Positions 1 to 8,731 are shown, counted from the stretch's first letter. The stretch is 49,906 nucleotides of DNA from Phenylobacterium sp. (GCF_004299445.1 NZ_SCTC01000024.1:1-49906); one strand, 5' to 3'. Notes: generated from the sequence alone by a model not told the origin. Numbers and translations: made by a program.

Positions 1-76
<76 letters not shown>

Positions 77-473
77 GGGGCGCGCCGAGGCCGGGGTGGC
101 CGGCGGCGGGGTCAGGGCCGAAGGCGCTGGCCGCGTCGGGGGTCGCGCCGGGATCGGCCACGGCGCAGCGGGGCCCCGGGAGGACGACGAGGGCGGGGGC
201 GAGCGCTGCGGTGGCGGGGGGGAGAGTCACCCGGGGAGGTTACGCGGCGGGCGGGTCGAACGGAAGGGGAACCGGGGACCGGTAGCGACTCAAAGGCGAA
301 GTTCGATTGGTCCGCTGGTCGGCGCCCTGCCTGGCACGACCAGAGGCGAACGTCTGGCGCGTTGGAGACGAGGCGATCTGCGCGCGATGCAGAATGTGCT
401 TTAGCTGTGGCCGCATCGCTTGACTGCTACCTCTTCCGCTCCCCCAATCGAGCGGTCAGGCGGGGAGGGTCTA
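77..473. other. G-rich leader without a supportable gene
   Basis: About 400 bases upstream of the TonB receptor. Short open frames exist here but their translations are low-complexity Gly/Arg/Ala with no signal peptide, motif or ribosome binding site. The only functional signal I see is the Shine-Dalgarno-like GGGGAGGG at 462-469 that serves the receptor start at 474. No convincing promoter could be picked out. Confidence 0.6.
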
Positions 474-3443
474 TTGCCACGAAAGTGGGCTCGCGGGCGT
501 ACGGTGCGACTGGGCGCGGTGGTGCTCGGGGGGGTTGCTGCGGCGCTGGCCTCGACGGCGCATGCGGAGCTCACGACGGTCGACGAGCTCATTGTCACGG
601 GCACGCGCCTCCCGCCGTCCGGCGCGACCGCCGGCGGGCCCGCAATCTCGGTCGACAGGGCCGACCTGGAGAGGACCGGCTCTGGAACGCTTGAAACCCA
701 CCTCAACACCTTGCCGCAGGTGTCTCCGACCTTTGGCGCCGCCGCCAACAACCCCAATGCCGACGGCGCGGCCTTTATCGACCTCCGCGGCCTAGGTGAA
801 TCCCGCAACCTCGTGCTGATCGATGGTCGTCGGGTGATCGGAGCCAATGCGGCCGGGGCCGTCGACCTGAACGCGATCCCTGCCGGCCTGGTGGACCGCG
901 TCGAGCTAACCACGGGCGGCGCGTCGGCAGTCTACGGGGCCGACGCCGTGGCCGGTGTCGTCAACCTGATCCTGCGGCGCGGGCTGGATGGCGTGGAGTT
1001 GTCGGGCCGCACCGGGGTGACCGAGCGCGGCGACGGCCGCCAGCACCAGATCGACCTGGGGCTGGGGCGTTCGTTCGGGCCGCTGCGGCTCATGGCCGGC
1101 GGAAGCTGGCTCCGGCGCGATGAGGTCGGCAAGGGTGAGCGGGCGTTCTCTTCGCAGGCCGCGGGTCCGAGCGGCTTCTTCCCGACGGGCGCGTATGTCG
1201 TCGCCGGGCCCAATCAGCCGAGTCAGGCGGCCATCAACGCCGTGTTCGGCCGGTACGGCGTGGCGCCTGGCGCGGTCCCGCGCAACGGCGGCTTCGGCGG
1301 CTTCGGGTTCAACGACGACGGCACCCTGTTCTCGTCAGGCGTGCGCAATTCACCGATCGACGTCCAGAATTTCCGGGGCTCGCGCGACGATCAGACGCGC
1401 CTGTTCCCGGATGTCTATGCTTTCAACTTCGAGCCCTTCAACAAACTGATCCTTCCCCTCGAGCGCCGCACTGCCGCGCTTATCGGGGAGGCGGAAGTCA
1501 GTGAGCGGGTCGAGCTCTACGGACAGGCGCTCTTCGCCCACTACACGGCTCAGACGTCGCTGGCCCCGACGCCAGCGCCCACCGACACCAACCCGCTCTT
1601 CCCCCAGCTGGTGGTACCCTTGTTCGTGATCCCGGTGACTCATCCGCTGATCCCGAGCGACCTGGCCCAGCTGCTGGCCTCGCGCACCGGCGACACCCCA
1701 CCGATCCCGGGCGCCGGCGCAACCGAGAGCTTCCTCTATCGCTTGAGGACCGCGGACTTCGGCGCGCGAACCCTCGATTACAAGGTCCAGACGCGGCACG
1801 TGGTGGGTGGCGTTCGCGCCGACCTGCCGGGCGACTGGCGGGCCGACGGCTACGTCTCGCTTGGCCGCTACGCCCGACGAGAGACCCAGGGCGGGCTGTT
1901 GGCCGTAGTGCGCCTGCAGCAGCTCCTCAGCTCGCCCACGGCCGGCCGCGACCTGTGCGATGGAGGGTTCAACCCGTTCGGGGTCGAACTGGGAGCGGCC
2001 TGCCTGGACTTCGTGCGGACCCAGGGCGTGAACCGCACCCGCATCATCCAGCAGAACGTCGTGGTCTCCGCATCGGGTCCGGTCTTCACCCTGCCCGCGG
2101 GCCAGGTCACCCTGGCGTTGGGCGCCGAGCAGCGGGAGACCCGTTTCCGGCTGACCCCGGACCCGGGCATCCGCGCTGCCGAGGTGGCCGGCTTCAACCC
2201 CGTTCTGCCGCTGTCAGGTCGATTGACATTCCGCGACGTCTTCGCCGAAGCCGCGCTGCCGCTCTGGCGGGGCGCGGAGGACAATCCGTTTGCCGATGCT
2301 GTGGTCGGTGCGCGGATCAGCGACGACGCCGACGGAGGGGTGGCCCGCTCCTACAAGGCCGAACTGAGTCTGCGGCCCGCGGCCGGCCTCAGACTGCGCG
2401 GCACATATCAGCGTGCGGTGCGCGCCCCGAACGTGGATGAGCGATATGCTCCTGTCGTGAACGGCTTCGCAACGGCGTCCGACCCCTGCTCGGCCGACAG
2501 TGCGCAGCGCACCACCCAGGTGCTGGCCCTCTGCCAAGCCCAGGCCGTCGCGCTGGGCCTGCCGGCCAGCTTCGCCACCGCGTTCCGACAATTCGGGCTG
2601 GACGTCGGCGCGGTGACAGGCGGCAACCCCAACCTGGACTCGGAGTTCGCTGACACGTTCACGCTGGGTTTCGTTTGGCGCCCGAAGCTGGTGGGCGGTT
2701 GGTTGCGGGATGTTCAGGTGACGGCCGACGGGTATGACATCAACCTGAGCGGCGCGATCGGATCCGGCGACCCGCAGGTGGCGCTCAACGCCTGTTACAA
2801 CATCGGCGGCGGCAACCCCGGCTATGACCCGCAGCACCCAGCCTGTCGCGACCTGTCGCGCACGGCGGTGGACTTCAGCCTCTTCGGCCTGGACGCCCGG
2901 CAGGTGAACCAGGCCCGGATCCGCACCTCCGGGATCGACGTCACAGGCGGCGCCACCTTCGACCTGGCGGAGTGGTGGGCGCAGCCGGTCCTCGGACAGC
3001 TCGAGGCGCGGCTCCTGCTGAGCTGGCTGGGGCGGTTCGAGGAACAGGCCTCCGCCGCACGGCCCGCCTTGAAGACGCAGGGCACGGCCTCGGATTCTTC
3101 CACCGGCTACCAGAGCCTGCCGCGCTGGAAGGGTCGCGCCGACCTAGTCTGGCGTTCGGGAGACTTCGAGGCGGCCGTCGCGACCCGTTACACCAGCCGC
3201 ATGTCCCATCGCGTGACCCGACTCGACCCAACGGCGGCGGTCACCGGACCGGGCGCTGCGGCCTACGTCGATCTGTCCCTGCGCTGGCGTCTCGACGCTC
3301 AGGCCGATCTGCGCGCCGGCGTGGTCAACGCCTTCGACCGTGGCCCCGAGCTGTACTTTCCGGCGGTGGATGCGAACACCGAGCCGTCGACCTTTGACGT
3401 GCTGGGCCGTCGCTTCTGGGTCAGCCTGACGGTGCGGCATTGA
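474..3443 (+). CDS. TonB-dependent outer-membrane receptor
   Basis: Outer-membrane beta-barrel receptor for TonB/ExbB/ExbD-energised import; substrate unknown. The 989-residue protein opens with a signal peptide (basic PRKWARGR, then a hydrophobic stretch ending near AHA) followed at once by a TonB-box-like VDELIVTG. The plug domain (about residues 45-155) has the typical RGLG...LVLIDGRRV and YGADAVAGVVNLILRR blocks. The rest is barrel, with paired cysteines in extracellular-loop-like regions, ending in an aromatic-rich last strand (RRFWVSLTVRH) whose terminal residue is His rather than the usual Phe. I chose TTG at 474 because GGGGAGGG lies just upstream and it gives a normal short n-region; the same frame stays open to a TTG at 420. 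An UrcA-family gene converges on it, and two regulators follow. Confidence 0.93.
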   Translation: MPRKWARGRTVRLGAVVLGGVAAALASTAHAELTTVDELIVTGTRLPPSGATAGGPAISVDRADLERTGSGTLETHLNTLPQVSPTFGAAANNPNADGAAFIDLRGLGESRNLVLIDGRRVIGANAAGAVDLNAIPAGLVDRVELTTGGASAVYGADAVAGVVNLILRRGLDGVELSGRTGVTERGDGRQHQIDLGLGRSFGPLRLMAGGSWLRRDEVGKGERAFSSQAAGPSGFFPTGAYVVAGPNQPSQAAINAVFGRYGVAPGAVPRNGGFGGFGFNDDGTLFSSGVRNSPIDVQNFRGSRDDQTRLFPDVYAFNFEPFNKLILPLERRTAALIGEAEVSERVELYGQALFAHYTAQTSLAPTPAPTDTNPLFPQLVVPLFVIPVTHPLIPSDLAQLLASRTGDTPPIPGAGATESFLYRLRTADFGARTLDYKVQTRHVVGGVRADLPGDWRADGYVSLGRYARRETQGGLLAVVRLQQLLSSPTAGRDLCDGGFNPFGVELGAACLDFVRTQGVNRTRIIQQNVVVSASGPVFTLPAGQVTLALGAEQRETRFRLTPDPGIRAAEVAGFNPVLPLSGRLTFRDVFAEAALPLWRGAEDNPFADAVVGARISDDADGGVARSYKAELSLRPAAGLRLRGTYQRAVRAPNVDERYAPVVNGFATASDPCSADSAQRTTQVLALCQAQAVALGLPASFATAFRQFGLDVGAVTGGNPNLDSEFADTFTLGFVWRPKLVGGWLRDVQVTADGYDINLSGAIGSGDPQVALNACYNIGGGNPGYDPQHPACRDLSRTAVDFSLFGLDARQVNQARIRTSGIDVTGGATFDLAEWWAQPVLGQLEARLLLSWLGRFEEQASAARPALKTQGTASDSSTGYQSLPRWKGRADLVWRSGDFEAAVATRYTSRMSHRVTRLDPTAAVTGPGAAAYVDLSLRWRLDAQADLRAGVVNAFDRGPELYFPAVDANTEPSTFDVLGRRFWVSLTVRH

Positions 3444-3463
3444 GAGGCGCGGCGGAACGGGTT

Positions 3464-3496
3464 GCGCCCTCCCGGACCGATCAACCGGGAGGGCGC
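3464..3496. terminator. hairpin between convergent genes
   Basis: A perfect 12-bp inverted repeat (GCGCCCTCCCGG at 3464-3475 and its complement at 3485-3496, 9-nt loop) lies 20 bp after the TonB receptor stop and before the converging urcA-family stop. It lacks a T tract on either strand, so it is a candidate bidirectional terminator or mRNA-end hairpin rather than a textbook intrinsic terminator. Confidence 0.6.
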
Positions 3497-3556
3497 GGCC
3501 CGCACCGTTGTGGGGCAACGGGACGGACGAGCTGTGAACGCTTTCGGCGTCTGCGG

Positions 3557-3898
3557 TCAGCGCGCCGCAGCCATCACGCGCACCGCGGAGTCGGCCAGCT
3601 GGCGGCCGTTGTAGATCTGGGCCAGCTGGGGCTGCACCCCAGTCCATGTTTCGGCGAGGCAGGTCCGATAGGCTTTGAAATTGCTGAGCTCCGACGGCAT
3701 CGGACGGCGCGGGCACACGCGGTCGATCGCCTGACGGATGCGCTGCTCAAGGACCGCGCGGCCACCGGCGCGGCTGAGGTCCAGGTCGCCATAGCCGACC
3801 CGCACGGTCGGCGTGTCTTCGGTGATCGCCTGGGCCTGGGCGAGCGGGGCCGTGCAGAGCAGCGCGGCGACCGAGGCGAATGCGGCAAACGTCTTCAT
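3557..3898 (-). CDS. UrcA family protein
   Basis: Small exported protein of the UrcA family (TIGR04433), found mainly in Caulobacterales and Sphingomonadales; molecular function unknown. The 113-residue product has a signal peptide (MKTFAAFASVAALL...AQAQA), then the family pattern VRVGYGDLDLSRAGGRAVLEQRI, with two cysteines (VCPRR and YRTCLAE) that probably form a disulfide. The start at 3898 is preceded by GGAGA at suitable spacing; the open frame extends further upstream but without a signal-peptide start. It is divergent from the winged-helix regulator at 4036 and convergent with the TonB receptor, so its promoter shares the intergenic region that holds the 22-bp-period repeats. Confidence 0.88.
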   Translation of the reverse strand: MKTFAAFASVAALLCTAPLAQAQAITEDTPTVRVGYGDLDLSRAGGRAVLEQRIRQAIDRVCPRRPMPSELSNFKAYRTCLAETWTGVQPQLAQIYNGRQLADSAVRVMAAAR

Positions 3899-3978
3899 GA
3901 TGTCTTCTCCATTTGCGTCTCGGCGCGGTCGTGTCCGCGTCGATGTCCCGATGGAGCAGCAAAGACCGCCGCGGCGCC

Positions 3979-4036
3979 GGACCATTTCCCGACCGGCGAG
4001 GGACTTCTGCCCGACCATTTCAGGACTTTTGCCCGA
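3979..4036 (+). promoter_or_regulatory. three 14-bp direct repeats with 22-bp period, candidate operator
   Basis: GGACCATTTCCCGA (3979), GGACTTCTGCCCGA (4001) and GGACTTTTGCCCGA (4023) start exactly 22 bp apart. The last one ends on the A of the regulator's ATG at 4036. A 22-bp period is two DNA turns, so all copies face the same side of the helix, and it is twice the 11-bp spacing of PhoB/OmpR-type direct-repeat sites. The adjacent gene encodes a winged helix of that class, so autoregulation and control of the divergent urcA-family gene is a reasonable inference. No promoter elements are evident. Confidence 0.55.
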
Positions 4037-5937
4037 TGAGCGCCGGACACGAGGCTGCGATGGGCGTCGACCTGGCCCTGGAGGCCGACTTCGTCCTCGG
4101 CTCGATCCAGGTGCGACCTTCGGCAGGCCGGATCCTGATCGCGGACCGCACGGTGCGTGTCGAGCCCAGGGTCATGCAGGTGCTGGTGCTGCTGGTGCGG
4201 GCGGCGGGCGGTACGGTCACCCGCGACACGCTGGTGGCGTTATGCTGGGGCGGGCGGATCGTCAGCGACGACGCTGTCAGTCGGATCATCGCCAAGGTGC
4301 GGGCACTGGCGCGCCTGACCGATCCGCCAGCGTTCGCGCTGGAAACGGTGCCCAAGGTCGGCTTCCAGTTGATCGTGGCCGATACGGCGGCGACAGCGGA
4401 GAACCAACCGTCCCGGCCGATTTGGCTCAGGCGGCCGCGCGCTTTGGCCGCCACGGTCGCGATCCTCGCTCTCGTCTGCGCCGGGCTGGTCTGGCGCATC
4501 GTCTCGCTGCCGATCCCACCGCACCAGAACGGACGGGTCGAGGTGGTGGCGTTTGAGGCCCTGCAGTCGGATGCCCAAACCCGCCGCCTCGCGTCGACGA
4601 TGAGCGCAGGCATCGTGCGAGGGCTCGCCCGGGCGGGAATAGAGACGGCGCCGGCCGCAGTCCCGAAGGCAGACGGGCCCGCCGGCGGCGGCGCGGAATT
4701 CCGGATCACCGGCACGGTCGAACGTCCTGACGGTCGCGCGACCGCGAGCGTCCAGCTCTTGGACTCCCGCAGCGGGGTGGTGCTGTGGTCGATGCGGGAT
4801 GAGCGTCCGGCGGGGGCCGTCGCGGGATTCGAAGATGCAACGGGCGAGCATGTGGCCAGCGTCCTGCAATGCATGCTGGAGGACCGCCGAGCCTACCCGA
4901 CGGTCATGGACGCCGCGACGCTCGGCAACTATTTCAACGGCTGCGAGGCCATGCTGGTAGGCGCCTATCCGCGCGCTGTGGAGTTCGCGCGCCGGCTTGT
5001 GCGACAGCGCCCGGACCTGCCCGGACCTCACGCCGTCTACGCGATCGCGCTGAACCATATCGCCTGGTCGACGGACGATGAGGCTGAGGCTGAAGCCTTG
5101 CGTCGCGAAGCCCGAGCGTCGGCTCGCAAGGCGCTGGATATCCATCCCCGCTACGCGGAGGCGTACCAGGCGCTGGCCATCAGCCACCCCCATGGCAGGG
5201 ACTGGGGGGCGCGCGAGGATTACGTGCAGAGGGCGCGAGCGCTGGACCCCAACTTCACGCCCGCGCACCTCTATTACATCTCGATCCTGCGCGAGACCGG
5301 CCGGGTGCGACGCGCCCGGGCGGTCGCGGCCGCCGCTGTCACGGGCGCCGACCCCCGGCTGGGCGGGGCCTTGTTCGAAGCCGTTCAACTGCGCGCCGAG
5401 ATGGACGGGGCGGCGGCAGCGCTATCCGAGGTCAACCGCGTACGGGACCCGGGCATGGCCCGTGCGCTGCGCCGCCAGATCGCACTGTGGCACCTGCCCC
5501 CAAGCGAGGGCCGCGCGACGCTTTTGACGCTGTTCGAGCCGCACCACGCACCGCCGTACCGCGCCTGCCTCGACAAGCACCTTGCTGCAGTGGAGCGACC
5601 GCCAGTGCGGGGATTGCCGGCGGAATGCGCGCGCCTCCCCCGCGGCTGGCGCATCCGCATGCTTGCCCGCCAAGGCGACCTGGACGGCGCCTTCGTCGAG
5701 GCCAATCGCCCGGAGCCGGCGCCCAGCTACACGACCGTTCACTTCTTCCAGCCCGAGCTGAAGGCGTTCCGGGCGGACCCGCGCTTCATGCCGCTCGCAA
5801 ACCGCCTGGGCTTGGTCGACTTCTGGCGGAGCACCGGTCGTTGGCCCGACTTCTGCTCCGAGCCGGACCTTCCGTACGACTGCCGCGCCGTCGCCGCTGG
5901 GTTCGCAACCGACGCTGCCCGGAAACCCGCCTCATGA
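4036..5937 (+). CDS. winged-helix, single-TM, TPR-containing regulator (CadC-like), first of a pair
   Basis: Membrane-anchored transcription factor candidate of 633 residues. Residues about 15-115 form an OmpR/PhoB-type winged helix (RVEPRVMQVLVLLVRAAGGTVTRDTLVALCW, then SDDAVSRIIAKVRALAR and LETVPKVGFQL). A membrane segment follows near residues 135-155 (ALAATVAILALVCAGLVWRIV). The C-terminal two thirds is periplasmic and helical, with TPR-like repeats, ending in a conserved GRWPDFCSEPDLPYDC block with two cysteines. ATG 4036 is preferred over upstream in-frame starts because the winged-helix domain begins soon after it. The stop overlaps the next start (ATGA), so the paralogue is translationally coupled. 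There is no phosphoacceptor receiver domain, so the signal is probably sensed by the periplasmic part. Confidence 0.85.
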   Translation: MSAGHEAAMGVDLALEADFVLGSIQVRPSAGRILIADRTVRVEPRVMQVLVLLVRAAGGTVTRDTLVALCWGGRIVSDDAVSRIIAKVRALARLTDPPAFALETVPKVGFQLIVADTAATAENQPSRPIWLRRPRALAATVAILALVCAGLVWRIVSLPIPPHQNGRVEVVAFEALQSDAQTRRLASTMSAGIVRGLARAGIETAPAAVPKADGPAGGGAEFRITGTVERPDGRATASVQLLDSRSGVVLWSMRDERPAGAVAGFEDATGEHVASVLQCMLEDRRAYPTVMDAATLGNYFNGCEAMLVGAYPRAVEFARRLVRQRPDLPGPHAVYAIALNHIAWSTDDEAEAEALRREARASARKALDIHPRYAEAYQALAISHPHGRDWGAREDYVQRARALDPNFTPAHLYYISILRETGRVRRARAVAAAAVTGADPRLGGALFEAVQLRAEMDGAAAALSEVNRVRDPGMARALRRQIALWHLPPSEGRATLLTLFEPHHAPPYRACLDKHLAAVERPPVRGLPAECARLPRGWRIRMLARQGDLDGAFVEANRPEPAPSYTTVHFFQPELKAFRADPRFMPLANRLGLVDFWRSTGRWPDFCSEPDLPYDCRAVAAGFATDAARKPAS

Positions 5938-7841
5938 CCGCGGCGGAGCCTCTTGGACGCCGGGTCGACCTGGCCCACGAGCCTGACTTCAACTTGGGGG
6001 CCATGACGATTTCGCCCTCCGCGTGTCGCGTGCGGATGGGCTCGACCGAGAAGCGGCTCGAGCCCCGGATGATGCAGGTGCTCGTGGCGCTTGCACGAGC
6101 GCAGGGGGCGACGCTGTCGCGGGACGAGCTGGTCGAGGCGTGTTGGGAGGGACGGATCGTCAGCGACGACGCCGTCGCCCGGATCATCGCCAAGGTCCGC
6201 GCCCTGGCGCGTGGCGCCGAGCCGCCGCCGTTTACGCTGGAGACGATCCCGAAGACCGGCTTTCGGCTGACCGCCTGTCCCGGCGAGGCGACGACGCCAG
6301 GAAACGAAGCGGGCGGGGCCACGCCAGCGGCCGCGGGGTCGGTCTGGCGGCGCGCAGCGCTTGGGGCCCTCGGTGTCGTCGCTATCGCCGGAGGGCTGTT
6401 CGCCTGGATGTCGCGGAGCCCCCCGGCGCGGCCCGGCCCCCCGTCCCTTACGGAAGTCGTGGCCTTCCAGGCGCGGGGCGGCGACCCCGCAGTGCGGAGC
6501 CTGGCGGTTGGCGCCGGCGAGACACTGATAAGGGTCATGTCGGCGGCAGGGATGGAGGTCGCCCCGCAGTTGGGCCGTCCGGCCGACGGCGCCGGCGCCG
6601 ATGCAGCCGTGTTCCGCGTCACAGGGTCCGTGGACCGCATCGGCGAGAATTATGTCGCCGACGCCCAGTTTCTGGATCGCGCCAGCGGACTGGTCCTGCT
6701 CTCCGTACGCTTCGAACAGCCCGCCACCGATGCGCTCGGCTTCGGGGAGAATGCGGCGCTCAACATCGCAGGGCCTATTCAGTGTGCTCTAGAAGACCGT
6801 CGGCGGTTCAAGCGCCCGATGGCCCCAACAGTCTTCGCTCTTTACCTGAACGTCTGCGACTCGATCGCGCGGGAGGACAGCCCCCAGAGGATGCTGGCGG
6901 CCGCCAGGCGGTTGGTGGACGCGGTACCTGACGAGCCGACGGCGCATGCAATGCTCGGAATCGCGCAGGCTCACGTCGCAGCGGGGATGGCGCCCACTGA
7001 GCCGCGGGAGGCGGAGAGACTTCGCGTCGCCGCGCGCACCTCGGCCGAACGCGCTCTTCGCCTCGACCCGCAAACACCCAAGGCATACGTCGCGCGCGCG
7101 CTGAGCTATCCCCCCGGCGTAGCCTGGGCCGCAAGGGAACGGGACTTCCGGAAGGTGCAGGAGATCGACCCCGCAATGGGACCCGGACGTGTGCCCCTTG
7201 CCTTGCTGCTGCGGCAGTTGGGACGGCTGGAGGAGGCCAAGGCAGTTGCTGAGCGAGCGGCCGAGCTTGCCGACCCGAGGACCGCACTCGGCATGCCGGC
7301 CTTCCGGGTGCTCCTGGCGGCGCAGACGGGCGATGTCGACGGCGCCCGCGCGCTGCTCAAGGAGATCCGGGCCCGGTACGGCGCGGAGGGAGCGTACGGC
7401 GTCGAGTACCCTGTGGGACTATGGTGGGAGCCGGACCAGGCGAAGGCGCGGGAGATCGTCGCTCGAACCGCCCGCCCCCGGGACCGAGCCTGCGCCGAGG
7501 CCCACCTTGCACGCGTCGCACGGGGGCCGCAGGCCGGGCGGAAGGGGCTCGCCCTGGCCTGTGCGCACCTCCAGCCCGACTGGCGAATACGCATGCTGGC
7601 GCGCGAAGGTGACATCGATGGAGCCTACGCGGAACTCGACGCGCGTTTCGAGGCTCTGCGCGGCAACACCATGTTCCTGTTCTATCCGGAGATGCGGGCC
7701 TTTCGCGCTGACCCGCGCTTCCCCCCGCTGGCGCGGCGCCTGGGCCTGACCGCGGCGTGGGTGGAGACCGGCCGCTGGCCCGACTTCTGCGCCGAGGCCG
7801 ATCTGCCCTATGATTGCCGGGTCGCCATGCGGGCGCCCTGA
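5934..7841 (+). CDS. winged-helix, single-TM, TPR-containing regulator (CadC-like), second of a pair
   Basis: Paralogue of the preceding gene, 635 residues and the same architecture: winged helix (KRLEPRMMQVLVALARAQGATLSRDELVEACWEGR, SDDAVARIIAKVRALARG, LETIPKTGFRL), one membrane helix near residues 140-160, a periplasmic TPR-like region, and the terminal block GRWPDFCAEADLPYDC. It starts at the ATG that overlaps the previous stop. The recognition-helix region is nearly identical between the two proteins (SDDAV.RIIAKVRALAR), whereas the periplasmic parts are much less alike. This pattern suits two sensors feeding one set of operators, or a heterodimer. My start follows the ATGA overlap rather than the longer open frame that begins inside the first gene. 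Confidence 0.84.
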   Translation: MTAAEPLGRRVDLAHEPDFNLGAMTISPSACRVRMGSTEKRLEPRMMQVLVALARAQGATLSRDELVEACWEGRIVSDDAVARIIAKVRALARGAEPPPFTLETIPKTGFRLTACPGEATTPGNEAGGATPAAAGSVWRRAALGALGVVAIAGGLFAWMSRSPPARPGPPSLTEVVAFQARGGDPAVRSLAVGAGETLIRVMSAAGMEVAPQLGRPADGAGADAAVFRVTGSVDRIGENYVADAQFLDRASGLVLLSVRFEQPATDALGFGENAALNIAGPIQCALEDRRRFKRPMAPTVFALYLNVCDSIAREDSPQRMLAAARRLVDAVPDEPTAHAMLGIAQAHVAAGMAPTEPREAERLRVAARTSAERALRLDPQTPKAYVARALSYPPGVAWAARERDFRKVQEIDPAMGPGRVPLALLLRQLGRLEEAKAVAERAAELADPRTALGMPAFRVLLAAQTGDVDGARALLKEIRARYGAEGAYGVEYPVGLWWEPDQAKAREIVARTARPRDRACAEAHLARVARGPQAGRKGLALACAHLQPDWRIRMLAREGDIDGAYAELDARFEALRGNTMFLFYPEMRAFRADPRFPPLARRLGLTAAWVETGRWPDFCAEADLPYDCRVAMRAP

Positions 7842-8186
7842 CTCAGCATTACACCGAGTGTGGATTACCCACATTCCGGCGTCGACCGACGAGATACTTT
7901 GAGATGACGTCGTCCTCTGGAGAAGCCGTCTGTACGCCCCCTGTTGAAGGTCGTGAGCAGATCTTGTCGGCATCGAAACGGTGGGCGTTACGGCGCTGCA
8001 CGGGTTCTCTGCCTCCCGGCGGCAGCTGAGGCCTGCGACGGGTCGGCATGGGCTAGTACTCTTGTAAGGGTGCGCTCAGCTCCTCCTAAAGCATCCCCGC
8101 GAATGTCGCGTTTCCGCACTGCTTCCAAGTTCCGCACCTGGCGCATTGCTGACATTGTAGCGCCCAGCGGCCACACCGCGCCCTTC
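7842..8186. other. intergenic region, nothing recognised
   Basis: About 345 bases with lower GC and no frame showing coding character on either strand. Short frames exist but have no ribosome binding site, and their translations are rich in Arg and Ser as expected of shadow frames. It may hold the promoter for the structured element and small gene that follow; no -35/-10 pair is convincing. Confidence 0.5.
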
Positions 8187-8320
8187 ATCCCATGGACGGA
8201 GTTTGCCTGGGGGCTGAGCCGTCTCAAGGACGACGCCGTAGGCGTCGCCGCGGCGCGGTCGCGCTGGAGGCGCGATCCTTGACACGGCTCAGCCCCCAGG
8301 CTCGCAATCAACCATGGGAT
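8187..8320 (+). repeat. structured repeat element, copy 1 (candidate leader RNA)
   Basis: A fold is visible by eye. Outer stem: ATCCCATGG (8187-8195) with CCATGGGAT (8312-8320). Main stem: 18 bp, GCCTGGGGGCTGAGCCGT (8205-8222) with 8284-8301, continued by AAGGA/TCCTT after one mismatch. Two hairpins sit at the tip, CGACGCC-GTA-GGCGTCG (8231-8247) and TCGCGC-TGGAG-GCGCGA (8259-8275). The bases between outer and main stems (ACGGAGTTT on one side, TCGCAATCAA on the other) are identical in the second copy at 47191-47321, while stem bases differ with pairing kept. The element ends 52 nt before the ATG of the zinc-ribbon gene at 8373, on the same strand. It could be an RNA leader or a MITE-like DNA repeat. 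Confidence 0.75.
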
Positions 8321-8372
8321 CGAAGGACGCTTCCCTGCCCTGTCGGGCAGCGGGGCGGGAGGAGAGCGCCCA

Positions 8373-8579
8373 ATGATCGCTGAGCAAGTGAGGGATTTCA
8401 TCGTCAAGCACCGTCCCAAGGCGGTTTGCGACGATTGCATCGCGGATGGCATCCCGCTCAAGCGGCGCCAGCAAGCTCATCGCTGCACAATGCCATTTGG
8501 ACTGACGTCAGAGTTCGACCGACGTCGCGACCGCTGTTCAATCTGTGGCGACGACAAGCTGGTGATCAAGAAACTCTAG
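8373..8579 (+). CDS. small zinc-ribbon-like protein
   Basis: A 68-residue protein with two CxxC knuckles, CDDC near residue 19 and CSIC near residue 56. They are spaced as in a treble-clef or ribbon zinc site, separated by a basic helix (LKRRQQAH) that could bind nucleic acid. A strong Shine-Dalgarno sequence (GGAGGAGAG) precedes the ATG. Codon use is less GC-rich than in the neighbours, suggesting acquired DNA. It resembles short uncharacterised proteins in other alphaproteobacterial genomes, but I cannot name a family. It follows structured element copy 1 and is followed by palindromic repeats. Confidence 0.68.
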   Translation: MIAEQVRDFIVKHRPKAVCDDCIADGIPLKRRQQAHRCTMPFGLTSEFDRRRDRCSICGDDKLVIKKL

Positions 8580-8580
8580 G

Positions 8581-8726
8581 TTCCTCCCTAGCGGAGCGGC
8601 GGGAGGGTCTGGTCGCCGAGAGCGGCTGTCGCAGGCTCGGAGCCTGAGGCTCGCCCCCTCCACCACCCGCTCTTCGGCCTGCGGCCTCGGCCGGTGGTCC
8701 CCCTCCCGCCGCTTCGCGGGGGAGGT
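8581..8726. repeat. paired palindromic GC-rich repeats, head to head
   Basis: The right half (8654-8726) is a full copy of the window's commonest palindromic repeat: CCCCCTCCACC, a hairpin-forming variable core, then GGTCCCCCTCCC and GCTTCGCGGGGGAGGT. The left half (8581-8653) is a degraded copy in the opposite orientation. This is the same arrangement that brackets the DUF559 gene at 46593-47134, but without a gene inside, as a non-autonomous derivative would look. It lies between two convergent genes. Confidence 0.65.
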
Positions 8727-8731
8727 GAGGG

